Positions 7,083-11,913 of a stretch of 20,595 nucleotides of DNA are shown piece after piece. The stretch covers positions 1-20,595 of the IMG/VR virus record IMGVR_UViG_3300023429_000011, one strand, 5' to 3'. The notes under the pieces were generated by a model. That model had not been told where the DNA came from, searched no databases, and was given only the letters and a program-made list of their open reading frames with translations. The stretch is from a virus. The translations under genes were made by a program, and so were the position numbers. Positions within the stretch are counted from its first letter, which is position 1, and the number at the start of each line of letters is the position of its first letter.

Positions 7083-8414
7083 TCAGAACCCAAACCCTCT
7101 AACAGTAGTTTTAGTGCCAGAGCGGATTGGAAACAAGTACTCAACAGCATAGCGCAAACCATCTGACCAGTGTTCTACACCTTCTTTTTTGTCAATGACT
7201 GCACTGTCGGGATTGTTTTCGACCCATTGGGTTCTCTCGATTGATTTGATTGTGTTAACACACTTAGGGTGAATATACATATCAATAGTACCAGCAGCAT
7301 TCATAAACTTCTTGTTTACAGCCGCTACACTATCAATAATAGGTGGCGCTTTACTATGCGCACGAGTAGCAATACCTGCGCCTTGTAACAAACTAAAGTC
7401 TGTAGTACCAACAGCAGCAGAGGACTTCCTAGCACGACCACTAGGGTCAGGGTAAGAAATAATCTTGTGGCCAGCATACTTAATCTTTAAAGCATTAGCT
7501 AAGGTTTCCGTGTCCGGATGGCCTTGCATTTCATCTAGTATGTGTATCTGATTACCCCTTAAAGCAAAGATAACAGAAGCCATTATACCGACGTTGAAGT
7601 CAATAGCAACATGAACATCTTCCCCTGTTTCGAAGTAGGGGAGGTCTTTGTTGATATGGTCTTTACGGCTAAAGGTATAGAATACGTTAGTACCAGAGTC
7701 TTCGAAGCTTGCTGTATACTCTCTGGCGAACTTTAGGGGGTCAAGGGTTAGTTTAACACTCTCAATCTCCTCTTCATCAAGGTAAGGAGAGTCCTTATAA
7801 GTATAGTGATAGCTCTTCCAATCTTTGTCGCTGTCTTGTCTATTGAACATGTCATAGAAATAATCGTACCCGCTTGGGGTACTGATAATAAGCGCACGTC
7901 CTGGATTAGCATTAAATCTTTTGGCATTTTGTCTTGACCAACGTGTCGAAACACAAGGCTGAATAATAGATTCCCAAGACTCTTTTAGGTTCATGCCAGC
8001 ACCCTTCCAAGAAGTAACCTCATCTGCTACTACGAAGTACTGACCAGTACCTCGCATACGCTGAGACGCTTCATAGGACCATAGCTTTAGTTGAACGTTG
8101 TTAGGAAACCAGAACGTACCAGAGGCTTTAGAGGACTTGTCTGCAAAGTCTTCCATACCAAGTTGCCAAGCAATTAGTGGGTAGTAAATGTCCACAGCTT
8201 GACTGTAAGTGGGTGCGATGAGTGCAACGTTCTTGTTAGGCACGTCATCAGGAAGCTCCATGAGTTCCTGCACGGCAATAATAGCGGCAGTGGCTGCTAA
8301 GTAAGACTTGCCAAAGCCACGACTAGCATTAACCACTGAATATCGACAAGTCTTATCTATAAATAAGTCTCTGATGACTTCTGACTGTTTATCATGTAAT
8401 CTGATTTCTGACAT
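7083..8414 (-). CDS. terL: Large terminase subunit (DNA packaging ATPase/nuclease)
   Basis: This 443-residue protein drives DNA packaging at the portal and cuts the concatemer. Visible motifs: Walker A SRGFGKS (31-37), APTYSQA (67-73), Walker B VVADE (128-132) with the catalytic Glu, and the coupling motif STPSG (179-182). The nuclease domain has an Asp in AIDFNVG (D272), D323 in YPDPSG and D418 in HWSDGLRY, which fits a three-acid RNase H-like site. It starts at ATG 8414, 13 bases after the DUF5872 gene, with GTTAGAAG as a modest ribosome binding site. It is shorter than T7 gp19 but complete in both domains. No portal gene follows, which is an unusual order. Confidence 0.95.
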   Translation of the reverse strand: MSEIRLHDKQSEVIRDLFIDKTCRYSVVNASRGFGKSYLAATAAIIAVQELMELPDDVPNKNVALIAPTYSQAVDIYYPLIAWQLGMEDFADKSSKASGTFWFPNNVQLKLWSYEASQRMRGTGQYFVVADEVTSWKGAGMNLKESWESIIQPCVSTRWSRQNAKRFNANPGRALIISTPSGYDYFYDMFNRQDSDKDWKSYHYTYKDSPYLDEEEIESVKLTLDPLKFAREYTASFEDSGTNVFYTFSRKDHINKDLPYFETGEDVHVAIDFNVGIMASVIFALRGNQIHILDEMQGHPDTETLANALKIKYAGHKIISYPDPSGRARKSSAAVGTTDFSLLQGAGIATRAHSKAPPIIDSVAAVNKKFMNAAGTIDMYIHPKCVNTIKSIERTQWVENNPDSAVIDKKEGVEHWSDGLRYAVEYLFPIRSGTKTTVRGFGF

Positions 8415-8427
8415 TATGTTCTTCTAA

Positions 8428-8787
8428 CTATTTCTTTTTAGGCTGTGAACTATACTGCTTACCTGCCTTGGTGTCTTTACGCTTCTTGGCAGTACTAGCT
8501 GCATACGTCTTTTTAGACATAGCATTAATAGCCTTAGTTGGCAAATACCGTTCACCAGTAGCGTCTTTACCTAGCACAGAGTTCTTGCCAGACTTAGTTC
8601 GCCACTTCTGATCAGTCCACTTAGTCATTGACTTTTGAGCAGCAGTCTTACCGCCAGTGTACTTGCCACCTCTATCTTTGTAGAGTTTAGCGGCTAGTTG
8701 CATAGCCCTAGCAGAGTGCTTACCTCCCATACGGGAAACAGCATCTGACTTAGCTTTCTCCCACAGGGTTGGATTAGCTCTGGCCAT
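8428..8787 (-). CDS. DUF5872-like basic protein
   Basis: The 119-residue protein is strongly basic. The N-terminal part (NPTLWEKAKSDAVSRMGG, MQLAAKLYKDRGGKYTG) followed by MTKWTDQKW, GERYLPTKAI and a Lys/Ala-rich end (TYAASTAKKRKDTKAGKQ) fits the DUF5872 family found in phages and some large eukaryotic viruses; the match is from memory of the pattern. Function is unknown; nucleic-acid binding is plausible from charge. The ATG at 8787 shares one base with the stop of the upstream 25-residue peptide (TAATG). The stop is TAG, which shows that TAG is a normal stop in this phage. It lies directly before the large terminase gene. Confidence 0.75.
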   Translation of the reverse strand: MARANPTLWEKAKSDAVSRMGGKHSARAMQLAAKLYKDRGGKYTGGKTAAQKSMTKWTDQKWRTKSGKNSVLGKDATGERYLPTKAINAMSKKTYAASTAKKRKDTKAGKQYSSQPKKK

Positions 8788-8864
8788 TACTTCTTCTTAC
8801 CACCTTTAGGTGTTTTGGGTGGACGACCTACTTTAGTTCCGTAAGTACCTTTTCCTGCGGGCAT
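8787..8864 (-). CDS. 25-residue basic peptide MPAGKGTYG
   Basis: A very short frame starts at ATG 8864 with GGAGAATAACT as an excellent ribosome binding site, and its stop codon overlaps the next ATG (TAATG). The product begins MPAGKGTYGTKVGRPP and ends in three lysines, with a GRP element like an AT-hook. I believe that tiny proteins beginning MPAGKGTYG recur in marine phage packaging regions. Strong initiation signal, tight spacing on both sides (two bases after the upstream stop) and translational coupling to the next gene all argue that it is translated. The role is unknown; packaging-related DNA binding is a guess. Confidence 0.7.
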   Translation of the reverse strand: MPAGKGTYGTKVGRPPKTPKGGKKK

Positions 8865-8866
8865 AG

Positions 8867-9142
8867 TTATTCTCCAATTCTTTTTAAAACAGATTCAATA
8901 GAAGCACGAATAGACAAGATGTTCTCATCAATACGGGCTAGCATAACAGCTTGAGCTTGAGAAGTCCTCTCAATTTCATTCAAACGGATTTCCTGCCTAG
9001 CGATCTCTCGTGTATTAGTACTAACAGCAGCGTCTAGAGCAGAAATGTACCAGACAAGAGCGACTGTCTGGAGAGTAATAGCAATAAGCGATGACATGGT
9101 GATGCTCTTAGATATACCCCAACTTGAGTTATTTTCACCCAT
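8867..9142 (-). CDS. Small membrane protein with C-terminal coiled coil (holin/spanin-like candidate)
   Basis: I place the start at ATG 9142 (MGENNSSWGISK) because AAGGAAAATAAAA lies just before it; a longer frame to 9244 would lie mostly inside the small terminase gene. The 91-residue product has one membrane segment, roughly residues 14-34 (ITMSSLIAITLQTVALVWYI). A heptad-like helical region follows (STNTREIARQEIRLNEIER, then RIDENILSIRASIESVLKRI). This single-span plus coiled-coil layout fits small phage membrane proteins near terminase genes, some of which are lysis proteins. A role in lysis is possible but unproven. It overlaps the upstream gene by 8 bases. Confidence 0.7.
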   Translation of the reverse strand: MGENNSSWGISKSITMSSLIAITLQTVALVWYISALDAAVSTNTREIARQEIRLNEIERTSQAQAVMLARIDENILSIRASIESVLKRIGE

Positions 9143-9569
9143 TTTTATTTTCCTTATTAGTAGATGAATCAGTAAGAACAATAGACACAGGGCGCTTCTC
9201 CGTAATCTCTTGCTCAAGTTTATCAGGGATCTTCTTATAGCCATACTGCATCAGGTTATTGATGAGTTGACCTTTAGTAGCAATTAACTGGGCATAAGCA
9301 CCAGAGCCAATGCGGATGTCACCGGAAGCTAAAGCATCATCAATAGCATGAAACTGGTTAACCATCTCGACAATAGGATCAAAGCCAAGTTCTTCAAGCT
9401 TCTTTACAGAGGCAAGAGAGTTAATGTTCTTAGAGCCTTTAGGACGACCACTGCCCTCTCTACTACCGCCATTCTTCATACCTTTTTTCTTGTTACAAGG
9501 GACAGTACCAGCGGGTTTGCCATCAAGGCGAGGTCTTCCAACAGGGCGTTTTGTGTTCATATCAACCAT
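9135..9569 (-). CDS. terS: Probable small terminase subunit
   Basis: The 144-residue protein has two AT-hook-like elements near its N-terminus (RPVGRPRLDGK, about residues 8-18, and GSGRPKGSKN, about residues 39-48). A helical region follows (ASVKKLEELGFDPIVEMVNQ, GAYAQLIATKGQLINNLMQY) and a charged tail. In many marine phages a protein of this build is annotated as the small terminase, which recognises viral DNA and regulates the large subunit. It starts at ATG 9569 behind AGAAAGGATCTTCTAGT; a second in-frame ATG lies three codons later. It is the first gene after the long non-coding region and heads the packaging module. The assignment is from position and composition; another DNA-binding protein is possible. 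Confidence 0.6.
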   Translation of the reverse strand: MVDMNTKRPVGRPRLDGKPAGTVPCNKKKGMKNGGSREGSGRPKGSKNINSLASVKKLEELGFDPIVEMVNQFHAIDDALASGDIRIGSGAYAQLIATKGQLINNLMQYGYKKIPDKLEQEITEKRPVSIVLTDSSTNKENKNG

Positions 9570-9636
9570 ACTAGAAGATCCTTTCTGTGCGAGTGGTCAT
9601 TCAAAAGTTTTTCAAAAGAAATTTTTTAAAAGTAAA

Positions 9637-9718
9637 TAGTACCAAAGTGTGACTACTTATACCTAAACAATTGTAATTAATAATAATTCATAGATTAGTA
9701 CCAAAGTGTACCTAATCT
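9637..9718 (-). repeat. Two copies of a 14-bp direct repeat upstream of the terminase operon
   Basis: The sequence ACACTTTGGTACTA (coding strand) occurs exactly at 9650-9637 and 9709-9696, 59 bases apart. Each copy sits in a partial inverted repeat. The upstream copy is framed by AGATTAG and CTAATCT (9718-9712 and 9698-9692); the other is framed by AGTA and TACT. I found no other exact copy in the window. They lie 68 to 140 bases before the first packaging gene and could be operators, promoter parts or RNA hairpins. Confidence 0.6.
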
Positions 9719-9720
9719 GT

Positions 9721-9763
9721 TTTATTATAAAAATAATAAAAATAATTTATGTATCTAAGATAC
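9721..9763 (-). terminator. Possible intrinsic terminator after the structured element
   Basis: On the coding strand the hairpin GTATC TTA GATAC (9763-9751) is followed by a T-rich tract (ATAAATTATTTTTATTATTTTT). The stem is short and AT-rich, so termination would be weak. It could define the 3' end of a transcript covering the tRNAs and the structured element. Part of the hairpin repeats the 3' strand of the closing helix next to it (AAGGTATCTT versus TAGGTATCTT), so alternative pairing is possible. Confidence 0.35.
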
Positions 9764-9938
9764 CTAGAAGATACCTTAATAACCCCCGTAAAGAACCGAA
9801 TAAACCTTCACAAAAGGCTTATCAAGTTCTTCCACAGGAGACTATGGGAGTGACATCTTCGGGGGTTATCTGTGACAAGTCACAAGTAAGAGTTCTCTTT
9901 CAGATGTCAGTAGAGAGTCTTATTCGGTATCTTCTAGG
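9763..9938 (-). ncRNA. Candidate structured RNA with nested hairpins and a pseudoknot
   Basis: No gene covers this stretch, but it holds far more base-pairing than expected. Helix A: 9763-9775 with 9926-9938, 13 perfect pairs. Helix B: 9779-9788 with 9860-9869, 10 perfect pairs. Helix C: 9798-9803 with 9920-9925, 6 pairs, stacking directly on A and crossing B, hence a pseudoknot. Local hairpins: 9871-9884 (UGUGAC UU GUCACA), 9805-9817 (CCUU/AAGG), 9832-9847 (CCAUAG/CUGUGG) and 9894-9898 with 9912-9916. The 9832-9847 stem has a G-U pair on the minus strand that would be a C-A mismatch on the plus strand, so the RNA should be minus-sense, like the genes. It does not match an RNA family I recognise. 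Confidence 0.6.
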
Positions 9939-9980
9939 CAGAGCTTAGACAGTAAGTTTATACTCGTTTGAGGAGAATTA

Positions 9981-10000
9981 TTCTTAAACGTCAGGTATCA
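9981..10000 (-). repeat. Dispersed repeat, copy A (intergenic)
   Basis: Coding-strand sequence TGATACCTGACGTTTAAGAA. It differs from copies B and D by one base in the A/T part. It lies between the tRNA-like element and the structured element, outside any gene. Confidence 0.7.
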
Positions 10001-10029
10001 GTTTTATGATATTTTTGTTATAATATTAT

Positions 10030-10112
10030 TGGTATCAGTTGGGGAATTGAACCCCAAGGTTACAAGCTATGACGCCTGACTAACTATAGTAACCTGCTAA
10101 CCTGCCCTGACA
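10030..10112 (-). other. tRNA-like element without a readable anticodon arm
   Basis: This 83-base stretch starts one base after the encoded CCA of tRNA-Leu and itself ends in CCA. It has a perfect T-arm (TGGGG TTCAATT CCCCA) and acceptor-like ends (TGTCAG with CTGATA, six pairs including one G-U). The usual anticodon arm is missing. Instead a long hairpin is formed by AGGTTAC (10095-10089) with GTAACCT (10063-10057), then AGTTA (10085-10081) with TAGCT (10069-10065), around an 11-base loop. The only 5+7 arm I can build gives anticodon AUA with two wobble pairs and a degenerate D-arm. It may be a decayed tRNA, a divergent long-variable-arm tRNA or a tRNA mimic. Confidence 0.5.
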
Positions 10113-10195
10113 TGGTGCCCCCTACCAGACTCGAACTGGTACGCTATAAGCATAAGATTTTAAGTCTTTCGTGTCTACCATTCCACCAAGGGGGC
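10113..10195 (-). tRNA. tRNA-Leu (UAA anticodon), CCA encoded
   Basis: The acceptor strands GCCCCCT and AGGGGGC pair perfectly, with discriminator A and an encoded CCA (10115-10113). The anticodon arm AGACT-TAAAATCT has anticodon UAA, reading UUA. A long variable arm (about TATGCTTATAGCGTA) and the T-arm ACCAG TTCGAGT CTGGT complete a class II tRNA as expected for leucine. It is the second of the tRNAs in transcription order. UUA is favoured in AT-rich genomes, so this tRNA likely offsets a codon shortage in the host; this is inference. Confidence 0.93.
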
Positions 10196-10207
10196 TTATT
10201 GTTATTA

Positions 10208-10284
10208 TGGCCTCCCCCACAGGACTCGAACCTGTAACCTAGTCATTAGAAGTGACTTGCTCTGTCCAGTTGAGCTAGGGAGAG
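10208..10284 (-). tRNA. tRNA-Arg (UCU anticodon), CCA encoded
   Basis: The acceptor CTCTCCC pairs with GGGGGAG (one U-G pair), followed by discriminator G and an encoded CCA (10210-10208). The D-stem is GCTC/GAGC, the anticodon stem AGTCA/TGACT with loop CTTCTAA (anticodon UCU), and the T-arm ACAGG TTCGAGT CCTGT. It reads AGA, an arginine codon common in AT-rich phages and often rare in hosts. It lies 8 bases after the oligo-T run of the terminator, so it may need its own promoter or transcription that passes the terminator. Confidence 0.93.
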
Positions 10285-10291
10285 TTATAAT

Positions 10292-10372
10292 AAAAAAAAA
10301 AAAAAATAATTACTCCCCCTAGCAACCCTCTAAGTCATCCATAAGGACAACAAAGAGAGTTACTAAGGGGAG
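10292..10372 (-). terminator. Strong rho-independent terminator, 18-bp stem and T15 tract
   Basis: CTCCCCTTAGTAACTCTC (10372-10355) pairs along its full length with GAGGGTTGCTAGGGGGAG (10330-10313), counting four G-U pairs that exist only in the minus-strand RNA. The loop contains a second small stem (TTGTCC/GGATGA). TAATTA and fifteen T residues (10306-10292) follow. It begins 3 bases after the stop codon at 10376 and should end the replication-gene transcript before the tRNAs. The wobble pairs fix its direction. Confidence 0.92.
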
Positions 10373-10375
10373 CGG

Positions 10376-10573
10376 TTAAGCTACTACACTTCCATAGCTA
10401 CCAGCTACTTCACCGTAATAGTCTTGTCTAAATAAGTCATAAGTAAGTTCATACTCTTTGTCTTTGTAAAGTACAGTCATTACTTCTCGAAGGTCATCGT
10501 CGGAAGGGTGCTTAATTTTAACCATTTCAACTAGTAAAGTCTTACAGCTATCGGTAACAAACAGTTCAGTCAT
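10376..10573 (-). CDS. Small hypothetical protein, last gene before the terminator
   Basis: This 65-residue frame (MTELFVTDSCKTLLVEMVKI, DDLREVMTVLYKDKEYELTY) has no motif I recognise. Its composition is that of an ordinary soluble protein. The ATG at 10573 shares one base with the stop of the upstream gene (TAATG), which implies translational coupling. It ends 3 bases before a strong terminator stem, so it is the last gene of the metabolic operon. Function unknown. Confidence 0.7.
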   Translation of the reverse strand: MTELFVTDSCKTLLVEMVKIKHPSDDDLREVMTVLYKDKEYELTYDLFRQDYYGEVAGSYGSVVA

Positions 10574-10992
10574 TAATCAACTTCTTCCAAGAGTACTAGT
10601 TTAACACCGTAAGGGTTAGGTCGTTTAAGTGCTTCATAGTACAGCTCTTTAGAGCATAAGATAACACCCACCGGAGGTTCTTCAATAAAGCCAGAGGTGG
10701 GGTAGACGTTCCAGCGATACATAGAGAAGCTTCTTTGACCAAAGGTTCTATTAGCGTTATCTAGCCTACTTTCGTTAGTATCAGTGACATAAAAACTAAT
10801 CTCAGGGTTCTTCCATAGTAGGTCAATAAATCCTAAAGTAAACCGATCAATCCCGTAAATACCCCACTCTGTAGTGTTCTTGTACTTCTTAAGAATATCT
10901 TCTTTAGCTGTTTTAGGAGTGTGAAGAAGTTTAATCTTAGAACCATCCTTGGGAATAGAGATAGGCTTACGACCCCTCTTTTTAGGTTCCAT
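10573..10992 (-). CDS. Hypothetical protein with basic N-terminus
   Basis: The 139-residue protein begins MEPKKRGRKPISIPKDGS, a basic AT-hook-like start (RGRKP). A globular part follows with EWGIYGIDRFTLGFIDLLW, EISFYVTDTNES, YRWNVYPTSGFIEEPPVG and VKLVLLEEVD. I do not recognise a family. DNA binding through the N-terminus is possible. It overlaps the glutaredoxin gene by 11 bases at its start and its stop overlaps the next ATG, so it is coupled on both sides. Confidence 0.75.
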   Translation of the reverse strand: MEPKKRGRKPISIPKDGSKIKLLHTPKTAKEDILKKYKNTTEWGIYGIDRFTLGFIDLLWKNPEISFYVTDTNESRLDNANRTFGQRSFSMYRWNVYPTSGFIEEPPVGVILCSKELYYEALKRPNPYGVKLVLLEEVD

Positions 10993-11212
10993 TGTATTCT
11001 CTTTCTAGTTCTGTATAACCACCGATTACATCAATAACAACAGGTAAGGTACTCATGCCTAAGAAGGTAGTTATAAAACCCTTAAAAAGAGTATAATTAC
11101 TTTCATTCATATCACTCATATTTATATAAGTGTAGTCCTGATTATTAGTGTCTAGAAGCTCTTTAGTCTTATCACACCAAGGACAATTATTCCTGCCTAT
11201 AACGTAAATCAA
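10982..11212 (-). CDS. grx: Glutaredoxin
   Basis: The 76-residue protein has the dithiol active site C10-P-W-C13, the cis-proline motif TLP (55-57) and GGYTEL (64-69), all diagnostic of glutaredoxin. It reduces disulfides using glutathione and is a likely electron donor for the ribonucleotide reductase encoded upstream. There is no ATG at the right place: the frame starts at TTG 11212, with GAGGA seven bases upstream as a good ribosome binding site and the stop of the previous gene four bases before. A start at an internal codon would remove the first strand of the fold, so the TTG start is preferred. Length is normal for phage glutaredoxins. Confidence 0.92.
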   Translation of the reverse strand: MIYVIGRNNCPWCDKTKELLDTNNQDYTYINMSDMNESNYTLFKGFITTFLGMSTLPVVIDVIGGYTELEREYNGT

Positions 11213-11215
11213 AAG

Positions 11216-11404
11216 TTATTCCTCGGTTTCTTCTTCTTCTTCTTCCAAGACAGCCAAGGCGCTTTCGAACCCTGCTTTAAAGAAAGACTTAAACACTTCG
11301 TCGAAAGTCATATCCGAACTAAAATCGAAACCATCTTCCATAAAGTCGTTAAAGGTATCTTCGATAAGGGCTTCGTAATCTTCGTTTGTAAGGTCATCAG
11401 ACAT
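11216..11404 (-). CDS. Small very acidic hypothetical protein
   Basis: This 62-residue protein is highly acidic (MSDDLTNEDYEALIEDTFND, ending in a run of Glu) with several Phe residues in a helical middle (DEVFKSFFKAGFESALAVL). No family is recognised. Small acidic phage proteins often bind host proteins or mimic DNA, but nothing here proves it. Its ATG at 11404 overlaps the end of an interrupted small frame (ATGTCTGA), and the glutaredoxin gene starts four bases after its stop. The position in a tightly coupled operon supports translation. Confidence 0.7.
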   Translation of the reverse strand: MSDDLTNEDYEALIEDTFNDFMEDGFDFSSDMTFDEVFKSFFKAGFESALAVLEEEEEETEE

Positions 11405-11543
11405 TCTTTTTGCTTTCTTTTTGTTCTAAGTTAATTGTTTTAATAAGGTCTTCTCTTGGCAGCTTAATTTCTTTTAAGAACTCATCAGCTACTGACTAAG
11501 TTTTTAAAAAGGTTTTTAGATCTTTATAAAAATCGAAAAACAT
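11397..11543 (-). pseudogene. Small frame interrupted by an in-frame TAG
   Basis: The ATG at 11543 overlaps the DUF1127 stop (TAATG) and opens a frame of 15 codons (MFFDFYKDLKTFLKT) that ends at TAG (11498-11496). The same frame then stays open for 32 more codons (SVADEFLKEIKLPREDLIKT and so on) to a TGA that overlaps the next gene's ATG. Without the TAG it would be a 48-residue protein filling the gap exactly, as all neighbours do. TAG is used as a true stop elsewhere in this phage. The simplest reading is a recent nonsense mutation or a sequencing error. Confidence 0.5.
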
Positions 11544-11722
11544 TACTCTGTCTTTCCTCTTTTGTTTTTATCTTCTTGTAGCCAAACTAAACGATCAATA
11601 TCGTTACGGTTAATGCCAATGTCCTTTAGCTCTTTGTCGGTAAGAGCATTAAGGATTTTAATAGCATTGCGATGTTGTCGCCAAGTAGCAAGATAGTTAA
11701 CGTATCTTCGAAACCAACTCAT
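11543..11722 (-). CDS. DUF1127 (YjiS-like) small protein
   Basis: This 59-residue frame begins MSWFRRYVNYLATWRQHRN and contains LNALTDKELKDIGINRNDID, the hallmark of the DUF1127 domain (L-x-D-[RK]-x-L-x-D-I-G-[IL]-x-R-x-[DE]-I). DUF1127 proteins are common in Proteobacteria. At least one, CcaF1 of Rhodobacter sphaeroides, is reported to bind RNA and to affect sRNA maturation and RNA turnover. The start is fixed by the ATGA overlap with the upstream stop at 11719, and the stop overlaps the next ATG. A phage copy might act on host RNA metabolism; that is inference. It also suggests a proteobacterial host. Confidence 0.88.
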   Translation of the reverse strand: MSWFRRYVNYLATWRQHRNAIKILNALTDKELKDIGINRNDIDRLVWLQEDKNKRGKTE

Positions 11723-11913
11723 GCAGGGTCTCCTTCTGGAATCTTAACACAGAAAGCTGCGTCTACGTAGCTAAAGTTCTCTTGTGTAAAAAACTCTTTA
11801 CCATTAATAATTTCTTGTTGACAAGTAGAAAGCTCTTCAAACACTTGAACATGTGAGGTAGCTGTGCAGTCGTTAGTCTCAACACTACACACTACTAGAA
11901 TTGCAGCAAACAT
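11719..11913 (-). CDS. Small protein with possible signal peptide, Cys-rich
   Basis: The 64-residue protein starts MFAAILVVCSVETNDCTATS. The first nine residues are hydrophobic but lack a positive charge, so export is uncertain. Four cysteines (residues 9, 16, 32 and 55) could form disulfides in the periplasm. The later part includes QVFEELSTCQQEIINGKEFF and YVDAAFCVKIPEGDPA. I do not recognise it, though short Cys-containing proteins with hydrophobic starts are common in marine phage genomes. ATG 11913 shares its base with the upstream stop (TAATG) and the stop overlaps the DUF1127 start (ATGA). Confidence 0.7.
   Translation of the reverse strand: MFAAILVVCSVETNDCTATSHVQVFEELSTCQQEIINGKEFFTQENFSYVDAAFCVKIPEGDPA

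Noticed and set aside
9143-9244. Longer form of the small membrane protein
   Set aside because: The extra residues are out-of-frame sequence of the small terminase gene; ATG 9142 has its own ribosome binding site.
9763-9938. Group I intron or tmRNA
   Set aside because: No flanking split gene, no recognisable intron P7 core and no tRNA-like 3' end joined to a tag-coding region; the length is also short for a full intron.
9706-9948. 80-codon open frame on the plus strand across the structured region
   Set aside because: All other genes are on the minus strand, the frame has no ribosome binding site, its composition is odd, and the region is explained better by extensive base pairing.
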